Assembly: GCA_002392835.1 (NCBI GenBank)
Contig: DGHX01000103.1
Span: 1-5,382 of the forward strand
DNA length: 5,382 bases
Direction of reading: 5' to 3'
Source of the DNA: Prevotella sp. UBA3837
GTDB lineage: Bacteria > Bacteroidota > Bacteroidia > Bacteroidales > Bacteroidaceae
A model generated the notes under the pieces. It made no database searches. It was not told where the DNA came from and saw only the letters and a program-made list of their open reading frames with translations. How positions within the stretch are numbered: the stretch's first letter is position 1; each line of letters begins with the position of its first letter. Position numbers and translations under genes: made by a program. Shown piece by piece: positions 1-5,382 of this stretch.

Positions 1-919
1 GGTCGGTGGTGAAGTCAACGCTGGCAGGGAAGATGCCGAGGTGGTCCTTGCCCTCGCTCTCGCCGTAGAGCTGCTTCCACCACTCTGACACATAGTGCAG
101 CTTGGGCTGGTAGTTCACCATGATCTCAATCTTCTTTCCCTGCTTGTAGAGTGCGTTGCGCACAGCAGCATACTGTGCTGCCATGTTCTCGGCGAAGGGC
201 ACGCCGACGGCGCAGGCCTTCTCCATCTGCTGTGCTCCCTCCACGAGTGCCTTGATGTCGAAGCCGGCACAGGCAATGGGCAGCAGGCCCACGGGTGTGA
301 GCACTGAGAAGCGTCCTCCCACGTTGTCGGGAATGATGAAGCTCTTGTAGCCCTCCTTGTCGGCACAGGTGCGGGCAGCACCGCGCTTGGCGTCGGTGAC
401 GGCTACGATGACCTTCTTGGCTTCTTCCTTTCCTCGCTGTGCCTCGCACTGCTTCTTCAGCAGCCGGAAGGTGAGGGCGGTCTCGGTGGTGGTGCCGCTC
501 TTCGAGATGTTGATGACTCCGAACTTCTTATCCTTCAGGTACTCTGTGAGCTCGAAGAGATAGTCCTCGCCGATGTTGTTTCCTGCAAAGAGGATGGCGG
601 GCTTGGGGCTCTGCAGCCATCCGAAGCTGTTGCTCAGTGCCTCGATGACGGCTTTGGCGCCCAGGTAGCTGCCTCCGATTCCAGCCACGACGATGGCCTC
701 GCAGTTGTCGCGCAGCACCTGTGCCGTGGCCATAATCTCGTCGATGAATGCGGGGGTGATTTCCGTGGGCAGATGCAGCCATCCCAGGAAGTCGTTGCCG
801 GGGCAGGTTCCGTTTTCCAGCGCCTCCTGTGCGGCCTTCACTTGAGGCTCCATAGCCTCCACTGCGCCAGCCTGCAGGAAGCAGGCAGCCTTTGTAATGT
901 CAAGACTAATGTTCTTCAT
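1..919 (-). CDS. pgi: Glucose-6-phosphate isomerase (N-terminal 306 residues, cut by window edge)
   Basis: This cytoplasmic enzyme interconverts glucose 6-phosphate and fructose 6-phosphate in glycolysis and gluconeogenesis. The frame is open from the ATG at 919-917 to the left edge, giving 306 codons and one spare base; the missing part should be roughly 140 residues if this is the short bacterial form of about 445. The first SIS sugar-phosphate domain shows GIGGSYLGAKAVIEAL (about residues 80-95) and SKSGTTTET (139-147). The family signature DNVGGRFSVLTPVG is at 198-211. GESEGKDHLGIFPASVD follows at 286-302, where E287 is the likely catalytic base by family analogy. The second signature and the catalytic histidine lie outside the window. 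The start is fixed because the pyrF stop codon lies in the same frame only six codons upstream. With an 18-base gap and no Shine-Dalgarno sequence, it is probably cotranscribed with pyrF. Identification is secure. Confidence 0.96.
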   Translation of the reverse strand, partial: MKNISLDITKAACFLQAGAVEAMEPQVKAAQEALENGTCPGNDFLGWLHLPTEITPAFIDEIMATAQVLRDNCEAIVVAGIGGSYLGAKAVIEALSNSFGWLQSPKPAILFAGNNIGEDYLFELTEYLKDKKFGVINISKSGTTTETALTFRLLKKQCEAQRGKEEAKKVIVAVTDAKRGAARTCADKEGYKSFIIPDNVGGRFSVLTPVGLLPIACAGFDIKALVEGAQQMEKACAVGVPFAENMAAQYAAVRNALYKQGKKIEIMVNYQPKLHYVSEWWKQLYGESEGKDHLGIFPASVDFTTD

Positions 920-937
920 TGTAATGATGCAAAATGA

Positions 938-1765
938 TTATAGTTGATGTTTTCTTAGTTCCTCGTCCATCTGCTGCTGCAGCTCTCGTGCCTTGTTGCC
1001 GGCAATCTCGGCGAAGTGGTCGTCCTGCGATGCGAAGATGATGCCTCGGCTGCTGTTCACCAGCAGGCCGCATTCTTCGTTCATGCCGTATCGGCAGACC
1101 TCCTCGAGCGATCCTCCCTGTGCTCCCACTCCTGGCACGAGCAGGAAGTGGTGTGGAGCCACTCGCCGCACGTCCTCGAACATCCGTCCCTGTGTGGCGC
1201 CCACTACGAACATCATGTTCTCGTCGGTGCCCCACTGCTGGCTGACTCGCAGCACCTTCTCGAAGAGGCGCTCTCCGTCAGCGTCCTGTGTAAGCTGCAG
1301 GTCGTGGCTGCCCTTGTTGCTGGTCAGTGCCAGCACGATGACCCATTTTCCCTCATACTTTAGGAATGGCGTCACCGAGTCCTCTCCCATGTATGGTGCC
1401 ACGGTGAGTGCGTCGACGTTGTATTCCTCAAAGAAGGTGCGTGCATACATCTCTGATGTGTTTCCGATGTCTCCTCGCTTTGCATCGGCTATGATGAGGT
1501 GGTGCGGATGCTTCTCCTGCAGGTATCTTACTGTCTTCACGAATGACTCCATTCCCTTCAGCCCGTATGCCTCGTAGAAGGCGAGGTTGGGCTTGTATGC
1601 CACGCAGTATGGTGCTGTGGCGTCGATGATGGCCTTGTTGAATTCGAACACCGGGTCGTGCAGGTCGAAGACGCACTGCGGTATCTTCTTCGGGTCGGTG
1701 TCGAGTCCCACGCAGAGGAACGAGCGCTTCAGCCGTATCTGCTCTATCAGTTCTTGTCGTGTCAT
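938..1765 (-). CDS. pyrF: Orotidine 5'-phosphate decarboxylase, long form
   Basis: This enzyme converts orotidine 5'-phosphate to UMP and CO2, the last step of de novo pyrimidine synthesis, in the cytoplasm. The 275-residue protein is a TIM barrel of the longer PyrF subfamily (the E. coli type is about 245). The signature IADAKRGDIGNT (residues 92-103) supplies D94, K96 and D99, and K58 in AYKPN completes the usual Lys/Asp catalytic network (E. coli K44, D71, K73, D76 by my own alignment). The phosphate-binding region is visible as VPGVGAQGG (210-218) and NSSRGIIFAS (237-246, with R240). The ATG at 1765-1763 starts MTRQELIEQI at the expected N-terminal distance from GLD (20-22). It begins 36 bases after the end of rnpB with no recognisable promoter between them, and pgi follows after 18 bases. 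Identification is secure; how it is transcribed is open. Confidence 0.97.
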   Translation of the reverse strand: MTRQELIEQIRLKRSFLCVGLDTDPKKIPQCVFDLHDPVFEFNKAIIDATAPYCVAYKPNLAFYEAYGLKGMESFVKTVRYLQEKHPHHLIIADAKRGDIGNTSEMYARTFFEEYNVDALTVAPYMGEDSVTPFLKYEGKWVIVLALTSNKGSHDLQLTQDADGERLFEKVLRVSQQWGTDENMMFVVGATQGRMFEDVRRVAPHHFLLVPGVGAQGGSLEEVCRYGMNEECGLLVNSSRGIIFASQDDHFAEIAGNKARELQQQMDEELRKHQL

Positions 1766-1792
1766 GTTTCTGCTTAATTAGTAATGAGTAAT

Positions 1793-1800
1793 AAAAAAAA
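1793..1800 (-). terminator. U8 tract directly after the rnpB 3' end (possible intrinsic terminator)
   Basis: On the minus strand eight T residues begin two bases after the 3' strand of the RNase P RNA P1 stem. P1 is a 14-bp perfect helix, but its two strands are about 370 nucleotides apart, so it is not a classical terminator hairpin. Alternatively the local hairpin GCCGGAACAGAACCCGGC could contribute. The tract may define the RNA 3' end or allow partial read-through into pyrF. This is inference. Confidence 0.35.
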
Positions 1801-1801
1801 C

Positions 1802-2203
1802 GAAAGCACTGCCCCTGTAAGCCGGGTTCTGTTCCGGCATTTCTGCCGGTGCCTGTCATTTATCTACTGCGCACGTCGCCATGCGCCTCCAGCGTTCTAC
1901 CCTCCATCGGAGTGTTGCCTTCCGGCATCCACATCGGGCGGGCCGCCCTTACATGCCGATGGTTTACATGAACTTGCAGCCTCCAGGGGAAACAGCACGG
2001 CGATCACCCGCCGCCTGGTGGTCTCTTACACACACCTTCTCACCCTTACCCCTTCGCCATGCTCCGGGGCGGTCGTTCTCTTCTTTCCTTCCCAACTGTC
2101 GCCAGCTGCTTCTACTTTCAGAAGTGGAGTGCCCTTTGCTGCCCGGACTTTCCTCTCGCCCACCCTTTCAGGCAGGCCAGCGACAAGCCGGGGCAGTGCT
2201 TTC
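1802..2203 (-). ncRNA. rnpB: RNase P RNA (bacterial type A)
   Basis: This is the catalytic RNA of ribonuclease P, which removes 5' leaders from tRNA precursors together with the RnpA protein. On the minus strand the conserved regions appear in order: GAGGAAAGTCCGGGC (2155-2141), GTAAGAGACCACC (2029-2017), AGATAAATGACAG (1865-1853) and ACAGAACCCGGCTTACAG (1832-1815). The ends are set by a perfect 14-bp P1 helix, GAAAGCACTGCCCC at 2203-2190 pairing with its complement at 1815-1802, giving about 402 nucleotides. A GGGCGGCCCGCCC hairpin fits the P17 stem-loop whose GGCC loop forms the long-range P6 pairing of type A RNAs. Both ends are uncertain by a few bases. It lies between the thioesterase gene and pyrF, with a promoter-like box just upstream. 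Protein frames across this stretch are chance. Confidence 0.97.
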
Positions 2204-2209
2204 ATTGTG

Positions 2210-2217
2210 CAAAGATA
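2210..2217 (-). promoter_or_regulatory. Bacteroidetes-type -7 promoter box for rnpB
   Basis: The minus strand reads TATCTTTG, a full match to the TAnnTTTG -7 element recognised by the primary sigma factor of Bacteroidetes. It ends seven bases before the first paired base of the P1 stem, where a transcription start would be expected. A matching -33 TTTG is not seen at the usual spacing of 19-21 bases, so the upstream half is weak or degenerate. Confidence 0.7.
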
Positions 2218-2220
2218 GTG

Positions 2221-2252
2221 AAAAAACGTCAGTCAGCGACTTTGCCTGCTGA
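2221..2252 (-). terminator. Weak candidate terminator between the thioesterase gene and rnpB
   Basis: TCAGC and GCTGA (2252-2248 and 2237-2233) can form a 5-bp stem with a 10-base loop, followed on the minus strand by six Ts at 2226-2221 after a 6-base offset. On the plus strand the same stem is followed directly by seven Ts, but no plus-strand gene feeds it. The stem is short and overlaps the expected -33 region of the rnpB promoter, so this is only a possibility. Confidence 0.2.
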
Positions 2253-2282
2253 TTTTTTTCGTTTTTCTACTCTTAAACATTG

Positions 2283-3038
2283 TTAATTGTTTATGCTGGC
2301 GAACTCCACCCTGGCCCTTGCCACCTCGGTGTCGCCGTCTTTTGCTATCTTCACGTTGCTTGCCAGTTCGTCGGTCTGTTCACTCATGAAGGTGAGCCTG
2401 TCACCGGCATGTGCCTCTGCCACGTATGCTATTTCGACCCGCCTGATGTCATGCTGTGCGTACCATCCGAGCGGCCATAGGTCGAGCACATGCTCAATGT
2501 ATTTCACGGAGTTGATGTGCCCGTTGATGTCTACGTCGTTATAATAGGTGTCGATGGTTCTCACCGGCTGCGCTTCGCTTCCCACTCTGACGCGTCCTCC
2601 CTTGCTGATGGGGCAGTCGTAGTCGTCCACTATCCAGTCGTTGATGGCTCCATTGTCGACGGCGAAGATGTCGGTGGGCTGGCGTGTCTCTGTGTCGATC
2701 ATGGCCCAGATGCTACGCCCATATCCATAGACGTGTGTTCCGTCGGGTGAGCAGATGCGGAAGTTTCGGCTGGTGAAGTAGCGCATGGCGCTCTCCACCC
2801 ATGTCTCCACCACGAATCGTGTGTACTGCTTCGGCATCTCGGTCATCTCTATGGCCAGCCTCGACAGCACCCATGAGCGCTGTATGCTCATGAGGTACTT
2901 CATGCCGAAGCCCCGGTCGGTGGAGTGGAAGTCGGCGGCATTGAGCAAGTGGTTGCCCAGGTGTCCCATGAACAGTCGCCCGCTGAAGTCGCAGTGGAAG
3001 GGCTCTGCCATGAACTCATATTTTCCTATCTTGTCCAT
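2283..3038 (-). CDS. Acyl-ACP thioesterase (FatA/FatB-like family)
   Basis: Members of this family hydrolyse acyl-acyl carrier protein to free fatty acid and ACP, ending fatty-acid synthesis; the protein should be cytoplasmic. At 251 residues it has the size of bacterial acyl-ACP thioesterases, which are two tandem hotdog folds. The N-terminal hotdog covers roughly residues 5-125 (SWVLSRLAIEM near 55-65, ETWVESAMRYFTSRNF near 78-93). The C-terminal one carries DVDINGHINSVKYIEHVLD at 168-186. There D170, N172 and H174 match the D-x-N-x-H active-site motif of plant FatB, with E208 (AYVAEA) as a likely fourth residue. The start MDKIGKYEF at 3038 is preferred: it lies 22 bases after the panB stop with an A/G-rich leader. 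A start at 3113 in the same frame would overlap panB and add a low-complexity 25-residue tail. Acyl-chain specificity cannot be read from the sequence. It is probably cotranscribed with panB. Confidence 0.9.
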   Translation of the reverse strand: MDKIGKYEFMAEPFHCDFSGRLFMGHLGNHLLNAADFHSTDRGFGMKYLMSIQRSWVLSRLAIEMTEMPKQYTRFVVETWVESAMRYFTSRNFRICSPDGTHVYGYGRSIWAMIDTETRQPTDIFAVDNGAINDWIVDDYDCPISKGGRVRVGSEAQPVRTIDTYYNDVDINGHINSVKYIEHVLDLWPLGWYAQHDIRRVEIAYVAEAHAGDRLTFMSEQTDELASNVKIAKDGDTEVARARVEFASINN

Positions 3039-3060
3039 TTCTTTCTTATTCTTCTGTTGC

Positions 3061-3882
3061 TCAGTACGACTCGCTCTCGTTGGGGAAGTCTCCGCTCTTG
3101 ACGTCGGTGACATACTGCCCGATGGCGTCGGTCATGACCTGGTTCAGGTCGGCGTATCTGCGCAGGAACCTTGGCGAGAATCCCTGAGTCATTCCCAGCA
3201 TGTCGGCCACTACGAGTATCTGTCCGTCGCAGTGGTTTCCTGCTCCTATTCCTATGGTTGGCACGCTGAGCATGGCTGTCACCTTCTCTGCCAGTGCTGC
3301 GGGCACTTTCTCCAGCACCACTGCGAAGCATCCTGCCTCGGCCAGTGCCTGTGCGTCGCTCACCAGCTTTTCAGCCTCTCGCTCCTCCTTTGCCCTTACT
3401 GCGTAGGTTCCGAACTTGTTGATGCTCTGGGGTGTCAGTCCCAGGTGTCCCATGACGGGTATGCCTGCGTCGAGTATTCGCTTCACGGTGGGCAGTATCT
3501 CTACCCCACCCTCCAGTTTCAGTGCGTCGCATCCGCTCTCCTTCATCATTCTGATGGCGTTCACCACGCCGTCGTGCTCTCCTGTCTGGTACGAGCCGAA
3601 GGGCATGTCGCACACCACCAGTGCCCGCTTCACGGCGTTCACCACCGACCGGGCGTGGTATATCATCTGGTCTACGGTCATGGGCAGCGTGGTTTGGTTG
3701 CCCACCATCACGTTCGATGCGCTGTCGCCGATGAGTATGCCGTCTATGCCGGCACGGTCCACGATGCCTGCGGTTGTGAAGTCATAGCTGGTGAGCATCG
3801 ATATGCGCTCGCCTTTCTTTTTCATCTCTATAAAGCGGCGAGTCGTCACTTTGCGCTCGTCGCTCACTAAGTATCCTGCCAT
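3061..3882 (-). CDS. panB: 3-methyl-2-oxobutanoate (ketopantoate) hydroxymethyltransferase
   Basis: This enzyme transfers a hydroxymethyl group from 5,10-methylenetetrahydrofolate to 3-methyl-2-oxobutanoate, making ketopantoate, the first committed step to pantothenate and coenzyme A. The 273-residue length is normal for this cytoplasmic TIM-barrel family. Motifs run in the expected order: LIGDSASNVMVG (50-61), TLPMTVDQMIYHARSV (65-80), DMPFGSYQ (92-99), KLEGG (122-126), GHLGLTPQSIN (145-155) and GIGAGNHCDGQILV (211-224). The metal ligands D53, D92 and E124 correspond to E. coli D45, D84 and E114, and E191 to the catalytic E181, by my manual alignment. The ATG at 3882-3880 gives MAGYLVSDERKVTTRRF, 20 bases after the pepP stop, with an A-rich leader and no Shine-Dalgarno sequence. 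No panC or panD is in the window. Identification is secure. Confidence 0.97.
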   Translation of the reverse strand: MAGYLVSDERKVTTRRFIEMKKKGERISMLTSYDFTTAGIVDRAGIDGILIGDSASNVMVGNQTTLPMTVDQMIYHARSVVNAVKRALVVCDMPFGSYQTGEHDGVVNAIRMMKESGCDALKLEGGVEILPTVKRILDAGIPVMGHLGLTPQSINKFGTYAVRAKEEREAEKLVSDAQALAEAGCFAVVLEKVPAALAEKVTAMLSVPTIGIGAGNHCDGQILVVADMLGMTQGFSPRFLRRYADLNQVMTDAIGQYVTDVKSGDFPNESESY

Positions 3883-3902
3883 TGTTTTGTTGTGTTATTA
3901 TA

Positions 3903-5306
3903 TTATCCTATTTTCTTCTCCATGAACAGCTCCAGCTCCTGGGGGTGGTAAGGAATGCGCTTGGTTCCGAGGAACCGGCATCCATCGGCGGTGATGAGCA
4001 GGTCGTCCTCTATGCGTATGCCTCCGAAGTCCTTGTAGGTCTCCAGGAGGTCGAAGTTCAGGAACTCTGCGCAGTGCTGCTCCTTCCGCCAGAGGTCTAT
4101 GAGGTGTGGTATGAAGTATATGCCCGGCTCGTCGGTGACGACGAACCCCTCCTGCAGGCGCCGTCCCATGCGCAGGCAGTTGGTTCCGAACTGCTCCAGG
4201 TTGGGGCGCGTCTCGTCGTCGAAGCCTACGTATATCTGTCCCAGCCCCTCCATGTCGTGCACGTCCATGCCCATCATGTGCCCCAGTCCGTGGGGCAGGA
4301 ACATGGCGTGAGCACCTGCGCTGACGGCCTCGTCGGTGTCGCCGCGCATCAGTCCCAGCTCCTTCAGCCGCTCGGTCATCAGTCGGCAGACGGCGAAGTG
4401 CACGTCGGCATACTTCACTCCGGGCTTTGCCACCTGGAGCACGTAGTCGTGACACTGCTCCACGATGCTGTATATCTCCAGTTGCCTCTGTGTGAACCGT
4501 CCGCTGACGGGCATGGTCCTGGTGTTGTCCGAGCAGTAGTCGTCGAGCTCACATCCGGCATCGCACAGTGCCAGCCGTCCTGCCTCGAGGAGTGCTCCGC
4601 TGGGGTTTCCGTGCATGATCTCTCCGTGCTGCGAGAAGATGGTGGCGAAGCTGACGCCCTGTGCCAGCGAGCGTGCCACGCCGTCCACCTGTCCTCCCAC
4701 GAACCGCTCTGTGACGCCCGGCCTTATGAGCCTCTGTGCCGTGGTGTGCATCTCGTAGCCCACGTCGCATGCGCGCTCTATGGCGGCTATCTCCTGCGGC
4801 TCCTTCACCGAGCGCATCTGCACCACGGCCTTGATGAGTGGCAGCGAGGCGGCCTCCTTCTGCTGCCCTGGGTGCAGGCCCAGCAGGTCCATGAGCATGA
4901 TCTTCGTGTCGTGCCGGTAAGGGGGCAGGAAGTGGACGGATTTACGATTTACTGATTTTCGATTTACTATTTCCTTCAGCTCCTTCAGTGGTGCGGTGCG
5001 GCTGACGCCGACCTCTGCTGCCAGGTCGCTGACGCTGGGCACGAAGCCCATCCACACGATGTCCTCGATGTCGATGTCATCGCCCAGCAGCCACTCCTCG
5101 TCGTTGTCGATGTCGATGACGCCGACGAGGCCGTCGCGGTGCTGTCCGAAGTAGTAGAGGAATGTGGAGTCCTGCCGCATGGGGCTGTAGGCATTGGCGG
5201 GATAGTTGGCAGGTGCCTCGTTGTTGCCGGGCAACAGGATGAGTCCGCTGCCCACCAGCCGTTTCAGTTCCGCCCTGCGGCGGATGTAGGTCTCTTTGCT
5301 AAACAC
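3903..5306 (-). CDS. pepP: Xaa-Pro aminopeptidase (aminopeptidase P, M24B family), GTG start
   Basis: Aminopeptidase P removes the N-terminal residue from peptides whose second residue is proline, using a dinuclear metal centre. No signal peptide or membrane segment is visible, so it should be cytoplasmic. The 467-residue protein has an N-terminal creatinase-like domain (about 1-135) and a C-terminal pita-bread domain (about 165-460). All five metal ligands are present: D249 (DAGCE), D260 (SDNTRTMPVSG), H343 (HGLGHMMG), E393 (DEPGIYF) and E432 (GGIRIEDD). H339 and H350 match E. coli PepP H350 and H361. The start is GTG at 5306-5304. No ATG is available upstream before an in-frame stop at 5327-5325, and MFSKETYIRRRAELKRL fits the Bacteroidales homologues I recall. 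Residues 114-123 are an unusual tandem VNRKS repeat described separately. It is probably first in a unit with panB and the thioesterase. The family is certain; PepP rather than another M24B peptidase is likely. Confidence 0.93.
   Translation of the reverse strand: MFSKETYIRRRAELKRLVGSGLILLPGNNEAPANYPANAYSPMRQDSTFLYYFGQHRDGLVGVIDIDNDEEWLLGDDIDIEDIVWMGFVPSVSDLAAEVGVSRTAPLKELKEIVNRKSVNRKSVHFLPPYRHDTKIMLMDLLGLHPGQQKEAASLPLIKAVVQMRSVKEPQEIAAIERACDVGYEMHTTAQRLIRPGVTERFVGGQVDGVARSLAQGVSFATIFSQHGEIMHGNPSGALLEAGRLALCDAGCELDDYCSDNTRTMPVSGRFTQRQLEIYSIVEQCHDYVLQVAKPGVKYADVHFAVCRLMTERLKELGLMRGDTDEAVSAGAHAMFLPHGLGHMMGMDVHDMEGLGQIYVGFDDETRPNLEQFGTNCLRMGRRLQEGFVVTDEPGIYFIPHLIDLWRKEQHCAEFLNFDLLETYKDFGGIRIEDDLLITADGCRFLGTKRIPYHPQELELFMEKKIG
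4938..4967 (-). repeat. 15-bp AT-rich tandem duplication inside pepP (2 copies)
   Basis: On the minus strand GTAAATCGAAAATCA is followed directly by GTAAATCGTAAATCC, 13 of 15 bases identical, encoding VNRKS-VNRKS at residues 114-123 of the aminopeptidase. The unit keeps the frame. The stretch is AT-rich and uses GTA, CGA, AAA and TCA codons, unlike the GC-ending codons around it. It lies in the linker after the N-terminal domain, just before HFLPPYR. Confidence 0.85.
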
Positions 5307-5320
5307 GTTATTATTTTTTT

Positions 5321-5363
5321 GGAATTAGTCGCTTGAGAATGGAATTAGTCGCTTGAATTAGTC
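5321..5363 (-). repeat. Short direct repeats upstream of pepP
   Basis: On the plus strand a 16-base unit GGAATTAGTCGCTTGA occurs at 5321-5336 and again at 5341-5356, and a third core GAATTAGTC follows at 5355-5363. The cores start at 5322, 5342 and 5355, spaced 20 and 13 bases. On the transcribed strand the core reads GACTAATTC and ends 15 bases before the GTG start codon. No TAnnTTTG promoter box is visible between the repeats and the start. Operator, 5' leader element and simple spacer repeat are all possible; the function is unknown. Confidence 0.75.
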
Positions 5364-5382
5364 ACTGACCCCACCCCCGACC

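Noticed and set aside
920..950. Possible separate promoter for pgi (TCATTTTG on the minus strand)
   Set aside because: It misses the conserved A of TAnnTTTG, has no TTTG about 20 bases upstream, and would lie in the 18-base pyrF-pgi gap and pyrF 3' end. Cotranscription is simpler.
1428..1859. Minus-strand open frame of 143 codons spanning the end of rnpB and the start of pyrF
   Set aside because: It is out of frame with pyrF, crosses the RNA gene 3' end and has an arginine/threonine-rich nonsense composition.
1784..2218. Plus-strand open frame of 144 codons, with others, across the rnpB region
   Set aside because: The stretch is a structured RNA gene with all conserved RNase P regions on the minus strand, so protein frames here are chance.
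3039..3113. N-terminal extension of the thioesterase to an ATG at 3113
   Set aside because: It would overlap the panB 3' end by 53 bases and add a low-complexity tail absent from the family; the ATG at 3038 has normal spacing and leader.
2785..3870. Plus-strand open frame of 361 codons opposite panB and the thioesterase gene
   Set aside because: It lies wholly antisense to two well-identified genes, shows no domain I recognise, and its His/Cys/Val/Ser-rich composition is what the complement of GC-biased codons gives.
3882..4955. Plus-strand open frame of 357 codons opposite the aminopeptidase gene
   Set aside because: It mirrors the M24 peptidase, whose five metal ligands are intact on the other strand, and it has no recognisable motif. 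Low stop density on the complement of GC-rich coding DNA explains it.
1..5382. Mobile element, CRISPR array, tRNA gene, defence or toxin-antitoxin module
   Set aside because: I looked on both strands and saw no transposase or integrase, regularly spaced repeat array, tRNA-like fold or accessory gene; the whole window is accounted for by five housekeeping protein genes and rnpB.

Overview
The window carries a compact, housekeeping stretch of chromosome, most likely from a Bacteroidales bacterium (Prevotellaceae or Bacteroidaceae; the genus is a guess). Three things point there. The protein types (short bacterial-form Pgi, long-form PyrF, an M24 aminopeptidase starting MFSKETYI, a FatA-like acyl-ACP thioesterase) read like Bacteroidales homologues. 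Start codons are preceded by A-rich leaders rather than Shine-Dalgarno sequences. The RNase P RNA gene has a Bacteroidetes-style -7 box (TATCTTTG). Coding DNA is GC-rich, while the short spacers are strikingly AT-rich.

Every gene is on the minus strand, so transcription runs from high to low coordinates. In that order the window holds: an AT-rich leader with short direct repeats (5307-5382); a pepP-like Xaa-Pro aminopeptidase with a GTG start (5306-3903); panB, ketopantoate hydroxymethyltransferase (3882-3061); an acyl-ACP thioesterase (3038-2283); the RNase P RNA gene rnpB (about 2203-1802) with its own promoter; pyrF, orotidine 5'-phosphate decarboxylase (1765-938); and pgi, glucose-6-phosphate isomerase (919 to the left edge, cut off by the window).

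Spacers are very short: 20 bases between pepP and panB, 22 between panB and the thioesterase, 36 between rnpB and pyrF, and 18 between pyrF and pgi. The first three genes look like one transcription unit and pyrF-pgi like another, with rnpB between them. The genes serve separate basic pathways (peptide turnover, CoA precursor synthesis, fatty-acid release, tRNA maturation, UMP synthesis, glycolysis/gluconeogenesis), so the grouping looks like ordinary packing rather than a dedicated system.

I found no mobile element, CRISPR array, toxin-antitoxin or defence module, and nothing that supports a new biological system. The items most worth a second look are a 15-bp AT-rich tandem duplication inserted in frame in the aminopeptidase gene, related-looking AT-rich repeats in the spacers, and the very tight rnpB-pyrF junction.
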